From NCBI RefSeq assembly GCF_002022275.1, contig NZ_MSDF01000014.1:1-64000 (forward strand): a stretch of 64,000 nucleotides of DNA. The letters are read 5' to 3'. The translations under genes and the position numbers were made by a program. Position 1 is the first letter of the stretch; each line of letters begins with the position of its first letter. The notes beneath the pieces are model-generated. The model had not been told where the DNA came from and did no database searches. It saw nothing but the letters and a program-made list of their open reading frames with translations. Source of the DNA: Pseudomonas fluorescens (GTDB lineage: Bacteria; Pseudomonadota; Gammaproteobacteria; Pseudomonadales; Pseudomonadaceae). Positions 20,574 through 29,352 of the stretch are shown piece after piece.

Positions 20574-21722
20574 TTAGTAAGCCGCCCGGTAGATTTTCTC
20601 GATATCCGCCGCGCTGAGCTTGCGCGGGTTGTTGCGCATCAGGCGCTCGATACCCGCGGCTTCCGTGGCCATGGCCGGGATCGCGTCCTCCGGAACCCCG
20701 AAGCTGCGCAGGCCTGCCGGGATCTCCACTGCGGCACACAGTCGCGTCATCGCCTCGACGGCCCTGTCGGCGGCATCGTTGACGCTCAACCCCGCGGTAT
20801 TCACGCCCATGGCCTGGGCAATGTCCTGCATGCGCTCCACGCACGCCAGCTTGTTCCAGTGCATCACGTAAGGCAGCAGCAGCGCGTTACTTACGCCATG
20901 GGCGATGTTGAAACGCCCGCCCAGCGGGTAGGCCAGGGCATGCACCGCGCCCACCCCGGCATTACCGAACGCCATACCGGCCATCAGGCTGGCGGTGGCC
21001 ATGTCGTCGCGGGCTTGCAGATTGGCCGGGTTGGCGTAGGCCTTGGGCAGCGCACTGGCAATCAGCTTGATCGCGCCGATGGCCAGGGCGTCGGTGATCG
21101 GCGAGGCATTCAGCGACAGGTAGGACTCGATGGCATGCACCAACGCATCCACGCCGCTGGCGGCGGTGACGCCTCGCGGGCACGTCAGGGTCATTTGCGG
21201 GCTGATCAGCGCTACGTCGGGCAGCAAGTAATCGCTGACGATGCCTTTTTTCAGTTGCGCGGCCTTGTCGGAGAGGATCGCCACATTGGTCACCTCCGAG
21301 CCGGTGCCGGCCGTGGTCGGGATAGCGATCAGCGGCGGGCCTTTGCGCGGCACCTGGTCGACGCCGAACAAGTCCGCCAGCGCGCCGTGATAACCGGCAT
21401 AGGCTGCGACACTTTTGGCGATGTCGATGGCACTGCCGCCGCCCAGCCCTATCAGCCCGTCGTGCCCGCCCTCGCGGTACACGCGCATGCAGTCTTCGAC
21501 GATGGCGATTTCCGGGTCGGGCAGCACGCGGTCGAAGATTTCATAGGGCCGGTCGCCAAGGTGTTCGAGCGCCAGCGCCACGGTGCCGGACTTGACCAGC
21601 GCCGCGTCGGTGACGATCAGCGGGTTATCCACATCCAGGCGCGTAAGCTCGGCGGCCAGTTGTTCGATGGCGCCGGCGCCGGTGAGCAGTTTGTGGGCGA
21701 TCTTGAATGAGGAAGTACTCAT
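20574..21722 (-). CDS. Iron-containing alcohol dehydrogenase
   Basis: Group III (Fe-dependent) alcohol dehydrogenase, 382 residues. It shows the NAD-binding GLGGGSAIDIAKSVA, PTTAGTGSEVT, the metal ligands in GVDALVHAIESYL (Asp, His), HALAYPLGGRFNIAHGVSNALLLP and the terminal RKLSAADIEKIYRAAY. Family members oxidise 1,3-propanediol, lactaldehyde, 4-hydroxybutyrate and other alcohols, so the substrate is open. It lies between the agt transporter genes and rpe, separated from agtD by a REPIN. Nothing in the equivalent place is known to me in P. aeruginosa, so it may be an added gene. A link to 4-hydroxybutyrate or 5-hydroxyvalerate is possible but inferred. Confidence 0.85.
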   Translation of the reverse strand: MSTSSFKIAHKLLTGAGAIEQLAAELTRLDVDNPLIVTDAALVKSGTVALALEHLGDRPYEIFDRVLPDPEIAIVEDCMRVYREGGHDGLIGLGGGSAIDIAKSVAAYAGYHGALADLFGVDQVPRKGPPLIAIPTTAGTGSEVTNVAILSDKAAQLKKGIVSDYLLPDVALISPQMTLTCPRGVTAASGVDALVHAIESYLSLNASPITDALAIGAIKLIASALPKAYANPANLQARDDMATASLMAGMAFGNAGVGAVHALAYPLGGRFNIAHGVSNALLLPYVMHWNKLACVERMQDIAQAMGVNTAGLSVNDAADRAVEAMTRLCAAVEIPAGLRSFGVPEDAIPAMATEAAGIERLMRNNPRKLSAADIEKIYRAAY

Positions 21723-21813
21723 GTGCGCGGCCTCTTGTTAAGAAATGGGCTGGCACAAGATTAGCTCGGGATTTGGGGTTGCCTACCATTCACCGACTGA
21801 ATGGCACGCTTTC

Positions 21814-21914
21814 TGTGGGAGCTGGCTTGTCGGGTCGCCGCATCGCTGCGATGCAGGCAACTCGGTTATTCAGTTACACCGAGTTGAGGCTATCGCAGGC
21901 AAGCCAGCTCCCAC
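21814..21914. repeat. REPIN with an interrupted left arm
   Basis: TGTGGGAGCTGGCTTG begins the left arm but is followed by GTCGGGTCGCCGCATCG before the GCGATGCAGGCAACTCGG segment, so one arm carries an insertion or rearrangement. The right arm (to 21914) is intact. It separates the dehydrogenase gene from agtD. Confidence 0.85.
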
Positions 21915-21934
21915 ATTTTGATCCCGGGTTGGCT

Positions 21935-22759
21935 TTAGATCTGCGCCGTACGCAGTTTTTCGCTGCGCCCACGCAACCATTCCAGGGTCAGCAGCAGCAC
22001 CACCGAGAAGGCAATCAGCAAGGTTGCCGCCGCCGCAATCGTCGGGCTGAGGTTCTCGCGAATACCGCTGAACATCTGCCGTGGCAGAGTCGCCTGCTCG
22101 GGCCCGGCGAGAAACAGTGTCACCACCACTTCATCGAACGAGGTCGCAAACGCAAACAACGCCCCGGAAATTACCCCCGGCGCAATCAGCGGCAAGGTCA
22201 CCCGGCGAAACGCGGTCAATGGCGAAGCGCCCAAACTGGCCGCCGCGCGCACCAGGTTATGGTTGAAACCCTGCAACGTCGCCGACACGGTGATGATCAC
22301 AAACGGCACGCCCAGCACCGCATGCACCACGATCAGCGAGAAGAAACTGTTGCCCAGCCCCAACGGCGCAAAGAACAGATAACTCGCCACGCCGATAATC
22401 ACCACCGGCACCACCATCGGCGAAATCACCAGCGCCATCACCAGCGCCTTGCCGGGGAAGTTGCCGCGCGTCAGGCCAATCGCCGCGAGCGTGCCGAACA
22501 CCATCGCCAGCACCGTGGCCGCCGGGGCGACGATGATGCTGTTCTTCAGCGCGCGCATCCATTCGGCGGAGGCGAAGAAGTCCTGATACCAGTGCAGCGA
22601 GAAGCCTTGCAGCGGGTAAACCAGAAAGCTGCCGCTGTTGAACGACAACGGGATGATCACCAGCACCGGCAATATCAGGAACAGCAGGATCAAGCCGCAG
22701 AGAATCCGCAAGCTGTAGAACCACACCCGTTCTACGGGCGACAAATAAGGGCTCAGCAT
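21935..22759 (-). CDS. agtD: ABC transporter permease (4-aminobutyrate/5-aminovalerate)
   Basis: Inner-membrane permease of 274 residues, PotC-like, with about six membrane segments and the EAA loop RAAASLGASPLTAFRRVTLPLIAPG that docks the ATPase. It is the last of four transporter genes, 12 bases after agtC. Order ATPase, binding protein, large permease, small permease and the neighbouring rpe-gph-trpE match PA0603-PA0606 (agtABCD) of P. aeruginosa, described for uptake of GABA and 5-aminovalerate. Substrate assignment rests on this gene order. Confidence 0.8.
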   Translation of the reverse strand: MLSPYLSPVERVWFYSLRILCGLILLFLILPVLVIIPLSFNSGSFLVYPLQGFSLHWYQDFFASAEWMRALKNSIIVAPAATVLAMVFGTLAAIGLTRGNFPGKALVMALVISPMVVPVVIIGVASYLFFAPLGLGNSFFSLIVVHAVLGVPFVIITVSATLQGFNHNLVRAAASLGASPLTAFRRVTLPLIAPGVISGALFAFATSFDEVVVTLFLAGPEQATLPRQMFSGIRENLSPTIAAAATLLIAFSVVLLLTLEWLRGRSEKLRTAQI

Positions 22760-22771
22760 CGCAAGGTCTCC

Positions 22772-24019
22772 TCAGCTCAGGCGCAGGCGGCTGGCGCCCA
22801 CCAGCCGGTTGTAGATCAAGTAGAGCACCACGGTTGCCAGCAGCAGCAAGCCGCCCAGTGCCGTGGCCATGCCCCAATTGATGCTGGTGTTGGTGTAGAA
22901 CGCCACGAAATAGCTGACCATCTGATCGTTCGGGCTGCCCAGCAGTGCTGGGGTGATGTAGTAACCAATTGCCAGAATGAACACCAACAGACACCCGGCG
23001 CCGACACCGGCATAGGTTTGCGGGAAGTACACGCGCCAGAAACTGGCGAACGGGTGACAGCCCAGGGAAATCGCCGCACGCATATAGGTCGGCGAGATGC
23101 CTTTCATCACGCTGTAGATCGGCAGAATCATGAACGGCAACAAAATGTGCACCATCGAGATGTAGACCCCGGTGCGGTTGAACACCAGCTCCATGGGCTT
23201 ATCGATCAGGCCCAGGCTCATCATCGCGCTGTTGATCAGGCCGCCGGATTGCAGCAACACAATCCACGCCGCCACCCGCACCAGAATCGAGGTCCAGAAC
23301 GGCAGCAGCACCAGAATCATCAGCAGGTTGCTTTTGCGCGCGGGCAGGTTGGCCAACAGATACGCCAGCGGGTACGCCAGCAGCAGGCAGATGAACGTGA
23401 TCACCAGCCCCATCCAGAAGGTGCGGGCGAAAATATCCAGGTAGATCGCCTGATCCGGGGTGGCCGGGGCCACTTCGCCGAGGTCATCGATGCGGTGATC
23501 GACGGCCGCCAGCAGGTAGTACGGCGTGAGGGTACTGGTATTACGCCGGATCGCCTGCCAGTACGCCGGGTCGCCCCAGCGTTCGTCGAGGCTTTCCAAC
23601 GCTTCTTTATAAGAGGCCGGCGCTTCGGTAAACGGCAGCGCCCGCGCGGTTTTGGTCAGCAGGCTGCGGTAGCCGGCCAGTTCCATGTTCAAGCGTTTGG
23701 ACAAATCGCCCAGGGTCTGGTTTTTGCGCGCCTCGCCCAGGTCTTCACTCAAGGCCAGATACACGGGCTCGCCCGGCAAGCCACGGCCGTCCCAGGCCTT
23801 GACCGCCACCACGGTGCGCGGCAAACCGCCCACCACTTCCGGGTTGCCGACGCTTTTGTAGAGCAGCGCGACGATCGGCACCAGAAACACCAGCAGCAAA
23901 AACAGCACCAGCGGCGCAATCAAGGCCTGGGCCTTCCAGCGGTTGAGCCGCTCGGCACGCGCCAGGCGCTGCTTGAGGGTGGGGCTGTTGACCTCGGTTG
24001 AGGGAACGGCGATGGCCAT
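22772..24019 (-). CDS. agtC: ABC transporter permease with a large extracytoplasmic insertion
   Basis: PotB-like permease, 415 residues, longer than the about 290-310 usual for this class. The first membrane helix (APLVLFLLLVFLVPIVALLY, about 33-53) is followed by some 145 hydrophilic residues before the next helix (FWMGLVITFICLLLAYPLAY). The remaining core is ordinary, with the EAA loop RAAISLGCHPFASFWRVYFPQT. The extra part would sit on the periplasmic face next to the binding protein. Gene order identifies it with agtC. Confidence 0.8.
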   Translation of the reverse strand: MAIAVPSTEVNSPTLKQRLARAERLNRWKAQALIAPLVLFLLLVFLVPIVALLYKSVGNPEVVGGLPRTVVAVKAWDGRGLPGEPVYLALSEDLGEARKNQTLGDLSKRLNMELAGYRSLLTKTARALPFTEAPASYKEALESLDERWGDPAYWQAIRRNTSTLTPYYLLAAVDHRIDDLGEVAPATPDQAIYLDIFARTFWMGLVITFICLLLAYPLAYLLANLPARKSNLLMILVLLPFWTSILVRVAAWIVLLQSGGLINSAMMSLGLIDKPMELVFNRTGVYISMVHILLPFMILPIYSVMKGISPTYMRAAISLGCHPFASFWRVYFPQTYAGVGAGCLLVFILAIGYYITPALLGSPNDQMVSYFVAFYTNTSINWGMATALGGLLLLATVVLYLIYNRLVGASRLRLS

Positions 24020-24067
24020 GGCTGACTCCGGTAAATCTTCAGTTAATCCCCTGTGGTGGGGGCTTTC

Positions 24068-24154
24068 TGCGGGAGCTGGCTTGCCTGCGATGCAGACACC
24101 TCGGGGTATCTGACATACCCGGTTGATGCCATCGCAGGCAAGCCAGCTCCCACA
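24068..24154. repeat. REPIN between agtC and agtB
   Basis: Arms GCGGGAGCTGGCTTGCC... and its complement ending CTCCCACA at 24154 enclose a diverged loop (ACCTCGGGGTATC / GACATACCCGG). It lies inside the transporter cluster, between the binding-protein and permease genes, where it could lower downstream transcription or protect the agtB mRNA end. Confidence 0.9.
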
Positions 24155-24192
24155 TGAGCCTGTTCACACAGTGGGTTATGCGGTGTTGCTGC

Positions 24193-25233
24193 TTACTTGG
24201 CAGCCCACGAATTGAAGCGCTGCTCCAGTTGCTCGCCGTTATCCGCCCAGAAACTCACATCGATCTGCACCTGGTTGGCGATGTTTTCCGGGGTGGTCGG
24301 CATGTCCTTGAGGATATCCTTGGCCAGCAACGGAACCGCCTGGATGTTGGCCGGGCCGTAGGCGATGTTTTCCGAGTAGATCTTTTGCTGCTGCGGCTGT
24401 ACCGAGAAAGCGATGAATTTCTTCGCTGCTTCGGCGCGGTCTTTCGCCAGGCCTTTAGGAATGGCCCAGGCGTCGAAGTCGTAGATGCCGCCGTTCCACA
24501 CCACTTTCAGGTTGCTTTCCTTTTGCACGGCAGCGATGCGGCCGTTGTAGGCCGAGCTCATGACCACGTCACCGGAGGCGAGATACTGAGGCGGTTGGGC
24601 GCCCGCCTCCCACCACTGAATCGATGACTTGAGCTCGTCGAGTTTCTTGAACGCGCGATCCTGGCCATCTTTGCCGGCCAGCACTTTGTAAACGTCCTTC
24701 GGCGCAACGCCGTCAGCCATCAGTGCGAATTCCAGGGTGTACTTGGCGCCTTTACGCAGGCCGCGCTTGCCCGGGAATTTCTTGGTGTCCCAGAAATCCG
24801 CCCAACTGGTCGGCGCGCTGGCCAACTTGTCGGCGTTGTAGGCGAGCACGGTGGACCACACAAAGAAGCCCACGCCACACGGCTGGATTGCGCCTTTCAC
24901 GTAGTTCGCGTTGTCGCCAAACAGTTTCGGGTCCAGCGGTTCGAACATGTCTTCGTCACAGCCACGGGACAATTCCGGGGACTCCACTTCCACCAGGTCC
25001 CACGACACGCTTTTGGTGTCGACCATGGCTTTGACCTTGGCCATTTCACCGTTGTATTCACCGGCGACGATCTTGCCGTTACCCGCGCTTTCCCACGGTG
25101 CGTAAAAGGCTTTGACCTGAGCCGCCTTGTTCGCGCCACCAAAGGACACGACCGTCAGGTCCGGGCCTGCCATGGCCTGTGTCGCGCCCATCAAGCTGAT
25201 AGCCAGGGCGGAATATTTAAGGGATCTCAACAT
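24193..25233 (-). CDS. agtB: ABC transporter periplasmic binding protein (4-aminobutyrate/5-aminovalerate)
   Basis: Extracellular solute-binding protein of 346 residues in the PotD/spermidine-like class. A signal peptide (MLRSLKYSALAISLMG... cut after AMA) precedes LTVVSFGGANKAAQVKAFYAPWE. The WDLVEVESPELSRGCDEDMFEPLD and GLRKGAKYTLEFALMADGV segments fit this family. Start at MLRSLKY; the 12 upstream codons are unlikely. A separate transcript segment is suggested by the REPIN just downstream. The family resemblance is to polyamine binders; the aminovalerate/GABA assignment comes from the agt gene order. Confidence 0.82.
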   Translation of the reverse strand: MLRSLKYSALAISLMGATQAMAGPDLTVVSFGGANKAAQVKAFYAPWESAGNGKIVAGEYNGEMAKVKAMVDTKSVSWDLVEVESPELSRGCDEDMFEPLDPKLFGDNANYVKGAIQPCGVGFFVWSTVLAYNADKLASAPTSWADFWDTKKFPGKRGLRKGAKYTLEFALMADGVAPKDVYKVLAGKDGQDRAFKKLDELKSSIQWWEAGAQPPQYLASGDVVMSSAYNGRIAAVQKESNLKVVWNGGIYDFDAWAIPKGLAKDRAEAAKKFIAFSVQPQQQKIYSENIAYGPANIQAVPLLAKDILKDMPTTPENIANQVQIDVSFWADNGEQLEQRFNSWAAK

Positions 25234-25276
25234 TGTTGTTCTCTCCACGTGCAGGGTTGGTGAAGCCATGGGGCGA

Positions 25277-26389
25277 TCAATTCGCCTCTAGAAGTGGGTC
25301 GAGTGCGCGAACGTGCTCGACTTGCCAGCCAATCGGTACCACGTCGCCGACCGCCAGGGCCGGGTCCAGCTCGGCAATCGGTTGTTTCACAAAAAAATCG
25401 GCCTTGCCGCAGACTTCCAGGCGCACACGCACGTGGTCGCCCAGGTAGATAAATTCGGCCACGCGCCCCGAGAAGCGGTTGACGCAAGACTCGCTGGAGC
25501 CATTGAGGCTGACGCGCTCCGGGCGGACCGAGAGCGTCACCGGGCCGCCGATCTGGCCGACGTTTACCGCCAGCGCCTCGACCTTCTCGCCACGCGCCAG
25601 CTCGACCACGCAACGCTCGCCGGTGTGGCTATGCAGGCGGCCATTGAGGCGGTTGTTCTCGCCGATAAAGTTGGCGACAAAGGTATTTTTCGGCTCTTCG
25701 TACAAGGTGCGCGGCGCAGCGATCTGCTGGATCTCGCCCTGATGGAACACCGCCACGCGGTCGGACATGGTCAAGGCTTCGCCCTGGTCGTGGGTCACGT
25801 ACACCACGGTGACGCCGAGGCGCTGGTGCAGGTGCTTGATCTCCATCTGCATGTGTTCGCGCAGTTGCTTGTCGAGGGCGCCGAGGGGTTCGTCCATCAG
25901 CACCAGCTGCGGCTCGAACACCAACGCGCGGGCCAACGCCACACGCTGTTGCTGGCCGCCAGACAGCTGCGCCGGGTAGCGCTGGGCGAAGGCGTCGAGC
26001 TGGACCATGCTCAGCACGCGTTTGACCCGTTCACTGATATCGGTCTTGCTCAACCCACGCACCGACAGCGGGAACGCGAGGTTTTCGGCGACGGTCATGT
26101 GCGGGAACAACGCGTAGTTCTGAAACACCATGCCGATGTCGCGCTTGTGCGGCGGCACGTTGTTGATCGAGCGCCCGGCCAGCAGGATTTCCCCGGCGGT
26201 GGGCGTCTCAAAACCGGCAAGCATCATCAGGCTGGTGGTCTTGCCCGAACCGGACGGCCCGAGCAGGGTGAGGAACTCGCCCTTGCGAATCTCCAGGTTG
26301 AGGTCTTTGACGATCAGGTTCTCGCCGTCGTAGCTCTTCTGCACGCCACGAAAGCTGACCAGCACATCATTTGAATCCACCTCGCTCAT
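25277..26389 (-). CDS. agtA: ABC transporter ATP-binding protein (4-aminobutyrate/5-aminovalerate)
   Basis: PotA-like ATPase of 370 residues. Walker A is GPSGSGKT (residues 44-51), the signature is LSGGQQQR and Walker B is LVLMDEPLGALD, followed by the H-loop VTHDQ. A C-terminal TOBE domain (about 280-360) is typical of polyamine-type importers. Start at MSEVDSND, in preference to an ATG 12 codons upstream. It is the first transporter gene, 240 bases after agtR. Confidence 0.85.
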   Translation of the reverse strand: MSEVDSNDVLVSFRGVQKSYDGENLIVKDLNLEIRKGEFLTLLGPSGSGKTTSLMMLAGFETPTAGEILLAGRSINNVPPHKRDIGMVFQNYALFPHMTVAENLAFPLSVRGLSKTDISERVKRVLSMVQLDAFAQRYPAQLSGGQQQRVALARALVFEPQLVLMDEPLGALDKQLREHMQMEIKHLHQRLGVTVVYVTHDQGEALTMSDRVAVFHQGEIQQIAAPRTLYEEPKNTFVANFIGENNRLNGRLHSHTGERCVVELARGEKVEALAVNVGQIGGPVTLSVRPERVSLNGSSESCVNRFSGRVAEFIYLGDHVRVRLEVCGKADFFVKQPIAELDPALAVGDVVPIGWQVEHVRALDPLLEAN

Positions 26390-26598
26390 ACCCGCACCTT
26401 TGTGTTTTGGACTGCTGTGAGACAAGCGTAGTCCAGGCGCGAGCCCCCGGAAATCGGGGGCCGGGAGAGAATTGCATCAGCCGGATGGAAGGTTTGGGGT
26501 AGGGATTGCCCTACAGCGTTGGCGGGGATGGAACAGTGTGCCAACAGCGGGCGCCTGAAATGGGTTCAGCGCCTGTAAAACAAGTCGCAAACAGGCAT

Positions 26599-26629
26599 GA
26601 TCGTTCCCACGCTCTGCGTGGGAACGATC
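26599..26629. repeat. Palindromic repeat at the agtR 3' end
   Basis: A near-perfect palindrome (14-base arms GATCGTTCCCACGC / GCGTGGGAACGATC, 3-base loop) directly abuts the agtR stop codon. This is a common short intergenic repeat in pseudomonads and may serve as a transcript end between agtR and agtA. Confidence 0.85.
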
Positions 26630-27259
26630 CTAGAGGAGCTTGTGCTCCATGGCGTACTTCACCAACTCGGCCAATGACGTGATGTTGAGCTTCTGCATCA
26701 AGCGCGCCTTGTGCGTGCTGATGGTCTTGCTGCTCAGCGCCAGTTGCCCGGCGATGTCGTTGACGTTGGCGCCCTGAGCCAAGCGCTCGAACACCGAGAA
26801 CTCGCGCTCCGACAGCAGCGAATGCAACGGCCGGTTATCGGTCAGGCCCACTTCAAACACCATGCGGTCAGCCAGGTCCGGGTCGATGTAACGCCCGCCT
26901 GCCGCGACCTTGCGAATCGCCGTGAGCAACAGCGCCGGGTCGCTGTCCTTGGTGGCGTACCCCGCCGCGCCGACTTTCAAGGCGCGCGCCGCCATTTGCG
27001 CTTCGTCGTGCATCGACAGCACCAGAATCGCCGGCGGGTTGCTCAGCGCGCGGATGCGCGCGATGGCTTCCAGGCCATTCACGCCAGGCATCGAAATGTC
27101 CAGCAACACCACTTCGCACGGCACATGGCGCAAGGTTTCCAGCAACTGTTCGCCATTGCTCGCCTCGCCGACCACCAGCAGGTCTTTGGCCAGGCCGATC
27201 AATTGCTTGATGCCTTCACGCACGATGGTGTGGTCTTCGGCTACCAGTACACGGATCAC
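26630..27259 (-). CDS. agtR: NarL/LuxR-type response regulator
   Basis: Two-component response regulator of 209 residues. The receiver domain has the acidic pair ED (residues 8-9), phosphoacceptor D54 in LLDISMPG, the Ser/Thr switch region and K in YATKDSD. The C-terminal LuxR helix-turn-helix (LSEREFSVFERLAQGANVNDIA, then SSKTISTHKARLMQKL) binds DNA. The partner kinase gene is 21 bases upstream. By position it matches agtR of P. aeruginosa, which activates the transporter genes in response to GABA and 5-aminovalerate. Confidence 0.82.
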   Translation of the reverse strand: MIRVLVAEDHTIVREGIKQLIGLAKDLLVVGEASNGEQLLETLRHVPCEVVLLDISMPGVNGLEAIARIRALSNPPAILVLSMHDEAQMAARALKVGAAGYATKDSDPALLLTAIRKVAAGGRYIDPDLADRMVFEVGLTDNRPLHSLLSEREFSVFERLAQGANVNDIAGQLALSSKTISTHKARLMQKLNITSLAELVKYAMEHKLL

Positions 27260-27280
27260 AGGGGTTTCCTCTTTTTATAG

Positions 27281-29275
27281 TCACGCATCCAGCGGCACCG
27301 TGACGCTCAGGGTGGTGCCCTCCCCCGGTTCGCTGTGCAGGCTCATCTGCCCGCCCATCATCAATACGCGCTCGCGCATGCCGACCACACCGAACGATAC
27401 CGGCCGCCCTTGGCCCTGGACAAAACCGACGCCGTCATCGCTGATGGTCATCCGCAGGTCCTGGCCTTCCACGCTCAAGGTCAGCTCGACAGTATGCGCC
27501 TGGGCATGGCGCATCACATTGGTCAGCGCCTCCTGCAAGATCCGGAACAGGCCGATGGCCTTGGCGTCGCTCAGGGCCGGCAGGTTGTCCGGTACCTGCA
27601 CCAGACACGGCAGTTGCGTGCGGGCTTCGAAACGCCGGGCTTGCCATTCGATGGCCGAGGAGATGCCGGCATCGAGAATCGGCGGGCGCAGTGCCGTCGC
27701 CACATCGCGCACCAGCTGGAACAATTGGGCGATCAGGCGCTTCATGCTGTTCAGCCGTTCGTTGAGGCCGGGATCGAGTTGCGCGTAGGCCAGCTCGCAC
27801 ATCGAGGTTTCCAGCTTCAGCACCGTGAGCATTTGCCCCAGCTCGTCGTGGACTTCACGGGCGATACGCGCTTTTTCTTCCTCGCGCACGGTTTCCAGGT
27901 GGGCCGACAACTCACGCAGCTGCGCCTCGCTTTGCAGCAACGCGGCCACGTAGCGACGCCGCTCGGTGACGTCATTGAGGTAGACCACCAGGTATTCCCC
28001 GTCGGCGAAACGCAGAAAGCTCAGCGACACATCGGCGGGCAGGATGCTGCCGTCGGCGCGCAGGCAATCGGTGGCGAAGTTTTGCGGACCCTCTTCGCTG
28101 GCGCGGGCGCGCTTCCACAGGTTGAGCCAGCGGTCCATGTTCAGCGTCGGGTCGAAATCGATCAGCGGCCGCTCGATCAAGGCGCCGGGCGAGTAACCCA
28201 GCATGCTTTCGGCGGCGCGATTGGCGTAGCGCACGTGGCTGTCCCAATTGACCCAGAGAATGCCAACGGTGCTTTGGTCGATGGAAAATTGCGTCAGTCG
28301 TAGCGCTTCAGCCCCGGCGGCGCGCGCGGCACTTTCTTCGCGGGCCGCCAGCAGGCTGTGTTCGAGCACACGTTGCTGGCGACGCTGCCAGACCACCACC
28401 GCCAGGCTGGCGAGCAGGAACAGGCTTAATAGCAGGCAAAGGTTTTGCCACAGGCCGGGGGACTCGGTCAGGCGAGGGTATTTGGGTTGCAGCCAGCGGC
28501 TGTGCAATTGGTCGAGGTCGCGGGCCGGTATCGCGCGCAAGGCGCTTTGCATGATGGTCGCCAGTTCCGGCCACTCGCGGCGCGTGGCCACCCGCAGTAG
28601 TTGAGGCAGGCCGATGTCGCCCACCACGGCCAGCCCGGCGAATTCCGCCTCGCCCGACAGCCGGCTCAATTGCGCCTCGTCGACCACGGCGTAGCGCGCC
28701 TGCTGGCTGACCAGTAATTGCAAGGCCTGGCGCTCCATGGGCACGCCTTGCAGGTTCAGATTGGGGTAGGTGCTGCGCAGGTAATCGGCCACGGCGCTGG
28801 GCATGCGTACGGCAACACGGGATTGCTCGTCGAGCTTTTCCAGCTCCACCGCGCCGCCGCCGTCGCGAATGCCAATGATGTGCTGAGGCACGCGCATATA
28901 GGGATCGGTAAATAACCACAGGCGCAAGCCGGCCGGGGTTTGCTGCAGGCCGGGGGCGATGTCCACCTCGCCGTCACGCACGGCGGCTTCCAGTTGTTCC
29001 TGGGTCGGGAAATTGCGCCACAACAGCTCGATGTTCAGCGCCTTGGCCAACATCTGTATCAATTCCACATTCGCGCCGGATAACCGCTGCAGGCGTCGGT
29101 CGTATTGCGCGTACGGCGCCTGCAGCACCACGCCCACCCGCAGCTCCGGGCGCTGCGCCAGCCATTCACGCTGCTGCGCACTCAATTGCGCCTGGGGTGC
29201 GGCAGGCGCAGGCGCAGCCGTTGCCATCAAGGCAAAGCACATGCAGCCGATAACCAGCAGACAGCGAAAACCCAT
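27281..29275 (-). CDS. agtS: Sensor histidine kinase with periplasmic substrate-binding domain
   Basis: A 664-residue sensor. A signal/anchor segment is followed by a bacterial type-3 solute-binding domain (about 30-270: LRVGVVLQAPYAQYD, EVDIAPGLQQTPAGL), a membrane helix near 280-305 (LCLLLSLFLLASLAVVVW), a PAS domain (about 330-450, with YANRAAESMLGYSPG), a HisKA_3 dimerisation domain with the phosphorylated His in REVHDELGQ (about residue 475) and a HATPase domain ending in GMRERVLMMGGQMS. The binding domain could sense the transporter's substrate directly. It pairs with agtR. Confidence 0.82.
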   Translation of the reverse strand: MGFRCLLVIGCMCFALMATAAPAPAAPQAQLSAQQREWLAQRPELRVGVVLQAPYAQYDRRLQRLSGANVELIQMLAKALNIELLWRNFPTQEQLEAAVRDGEVDIAPGLQQTPAGLRLWLFTDPYMRVPQHIIGIRDGGGAVELEKLDEQSRVAVRMPSAVADYLRSTYPNLNLQGVPMERQALQLLVSQQARYAVVDEAQLSRLSGEAEFAGLAVVGDIGLPQLLRVATRREWPELATIMQSALRAIPARDLDQLHSRWLQPKYPRLTESPGLWQNLCLLLSLFLLASLAVVVWQRRQQRVLEHSLLAAREESAARAAGAEALRLTQFSIDQSTVGILWVNWDSHVRYANRAAESMLGYSPGALIERPLIDFDPTLNMDRWLNLWKRARASEEGPQNFATDCLRADGSILPADVSLSFLRFADGEYLVVYLNDVTERRRYVAALLQSEAQLRELSAHLETVREEEKARIAREVHDELGQMLTVLKLETSMCELAYAQLDPGLNERLNSMKRLIAQLFQLVRDVATALRPPILDAGISSAIEWQARRFEARTQLPCLVQVPDNLPALSDAKAIGLFRILQEALTNVMRHAQAHTVELTLSVEGQDLRMTISDDGVGFVQGQGRPVSFGVVGMRERVLMMGGQMSLHSEPGEGTTLSVTVPLDA

Positions 29276-29352
29276 GATCCACGTCTCACATCACTGACAA
29301 ATACTGACCAACCCATTAGGCTGCTGGAATCACTTCTGGCCGGGAATTAACG

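Noticed and set aside
26630-27259. LuxR-type quorum-sensing regulator
   Set aside because: It has a phosphorylatable receiver domain and a partner kinase gene, so it is a NarL-type response regulator rather than an acyl-homoserine lactone receptor.
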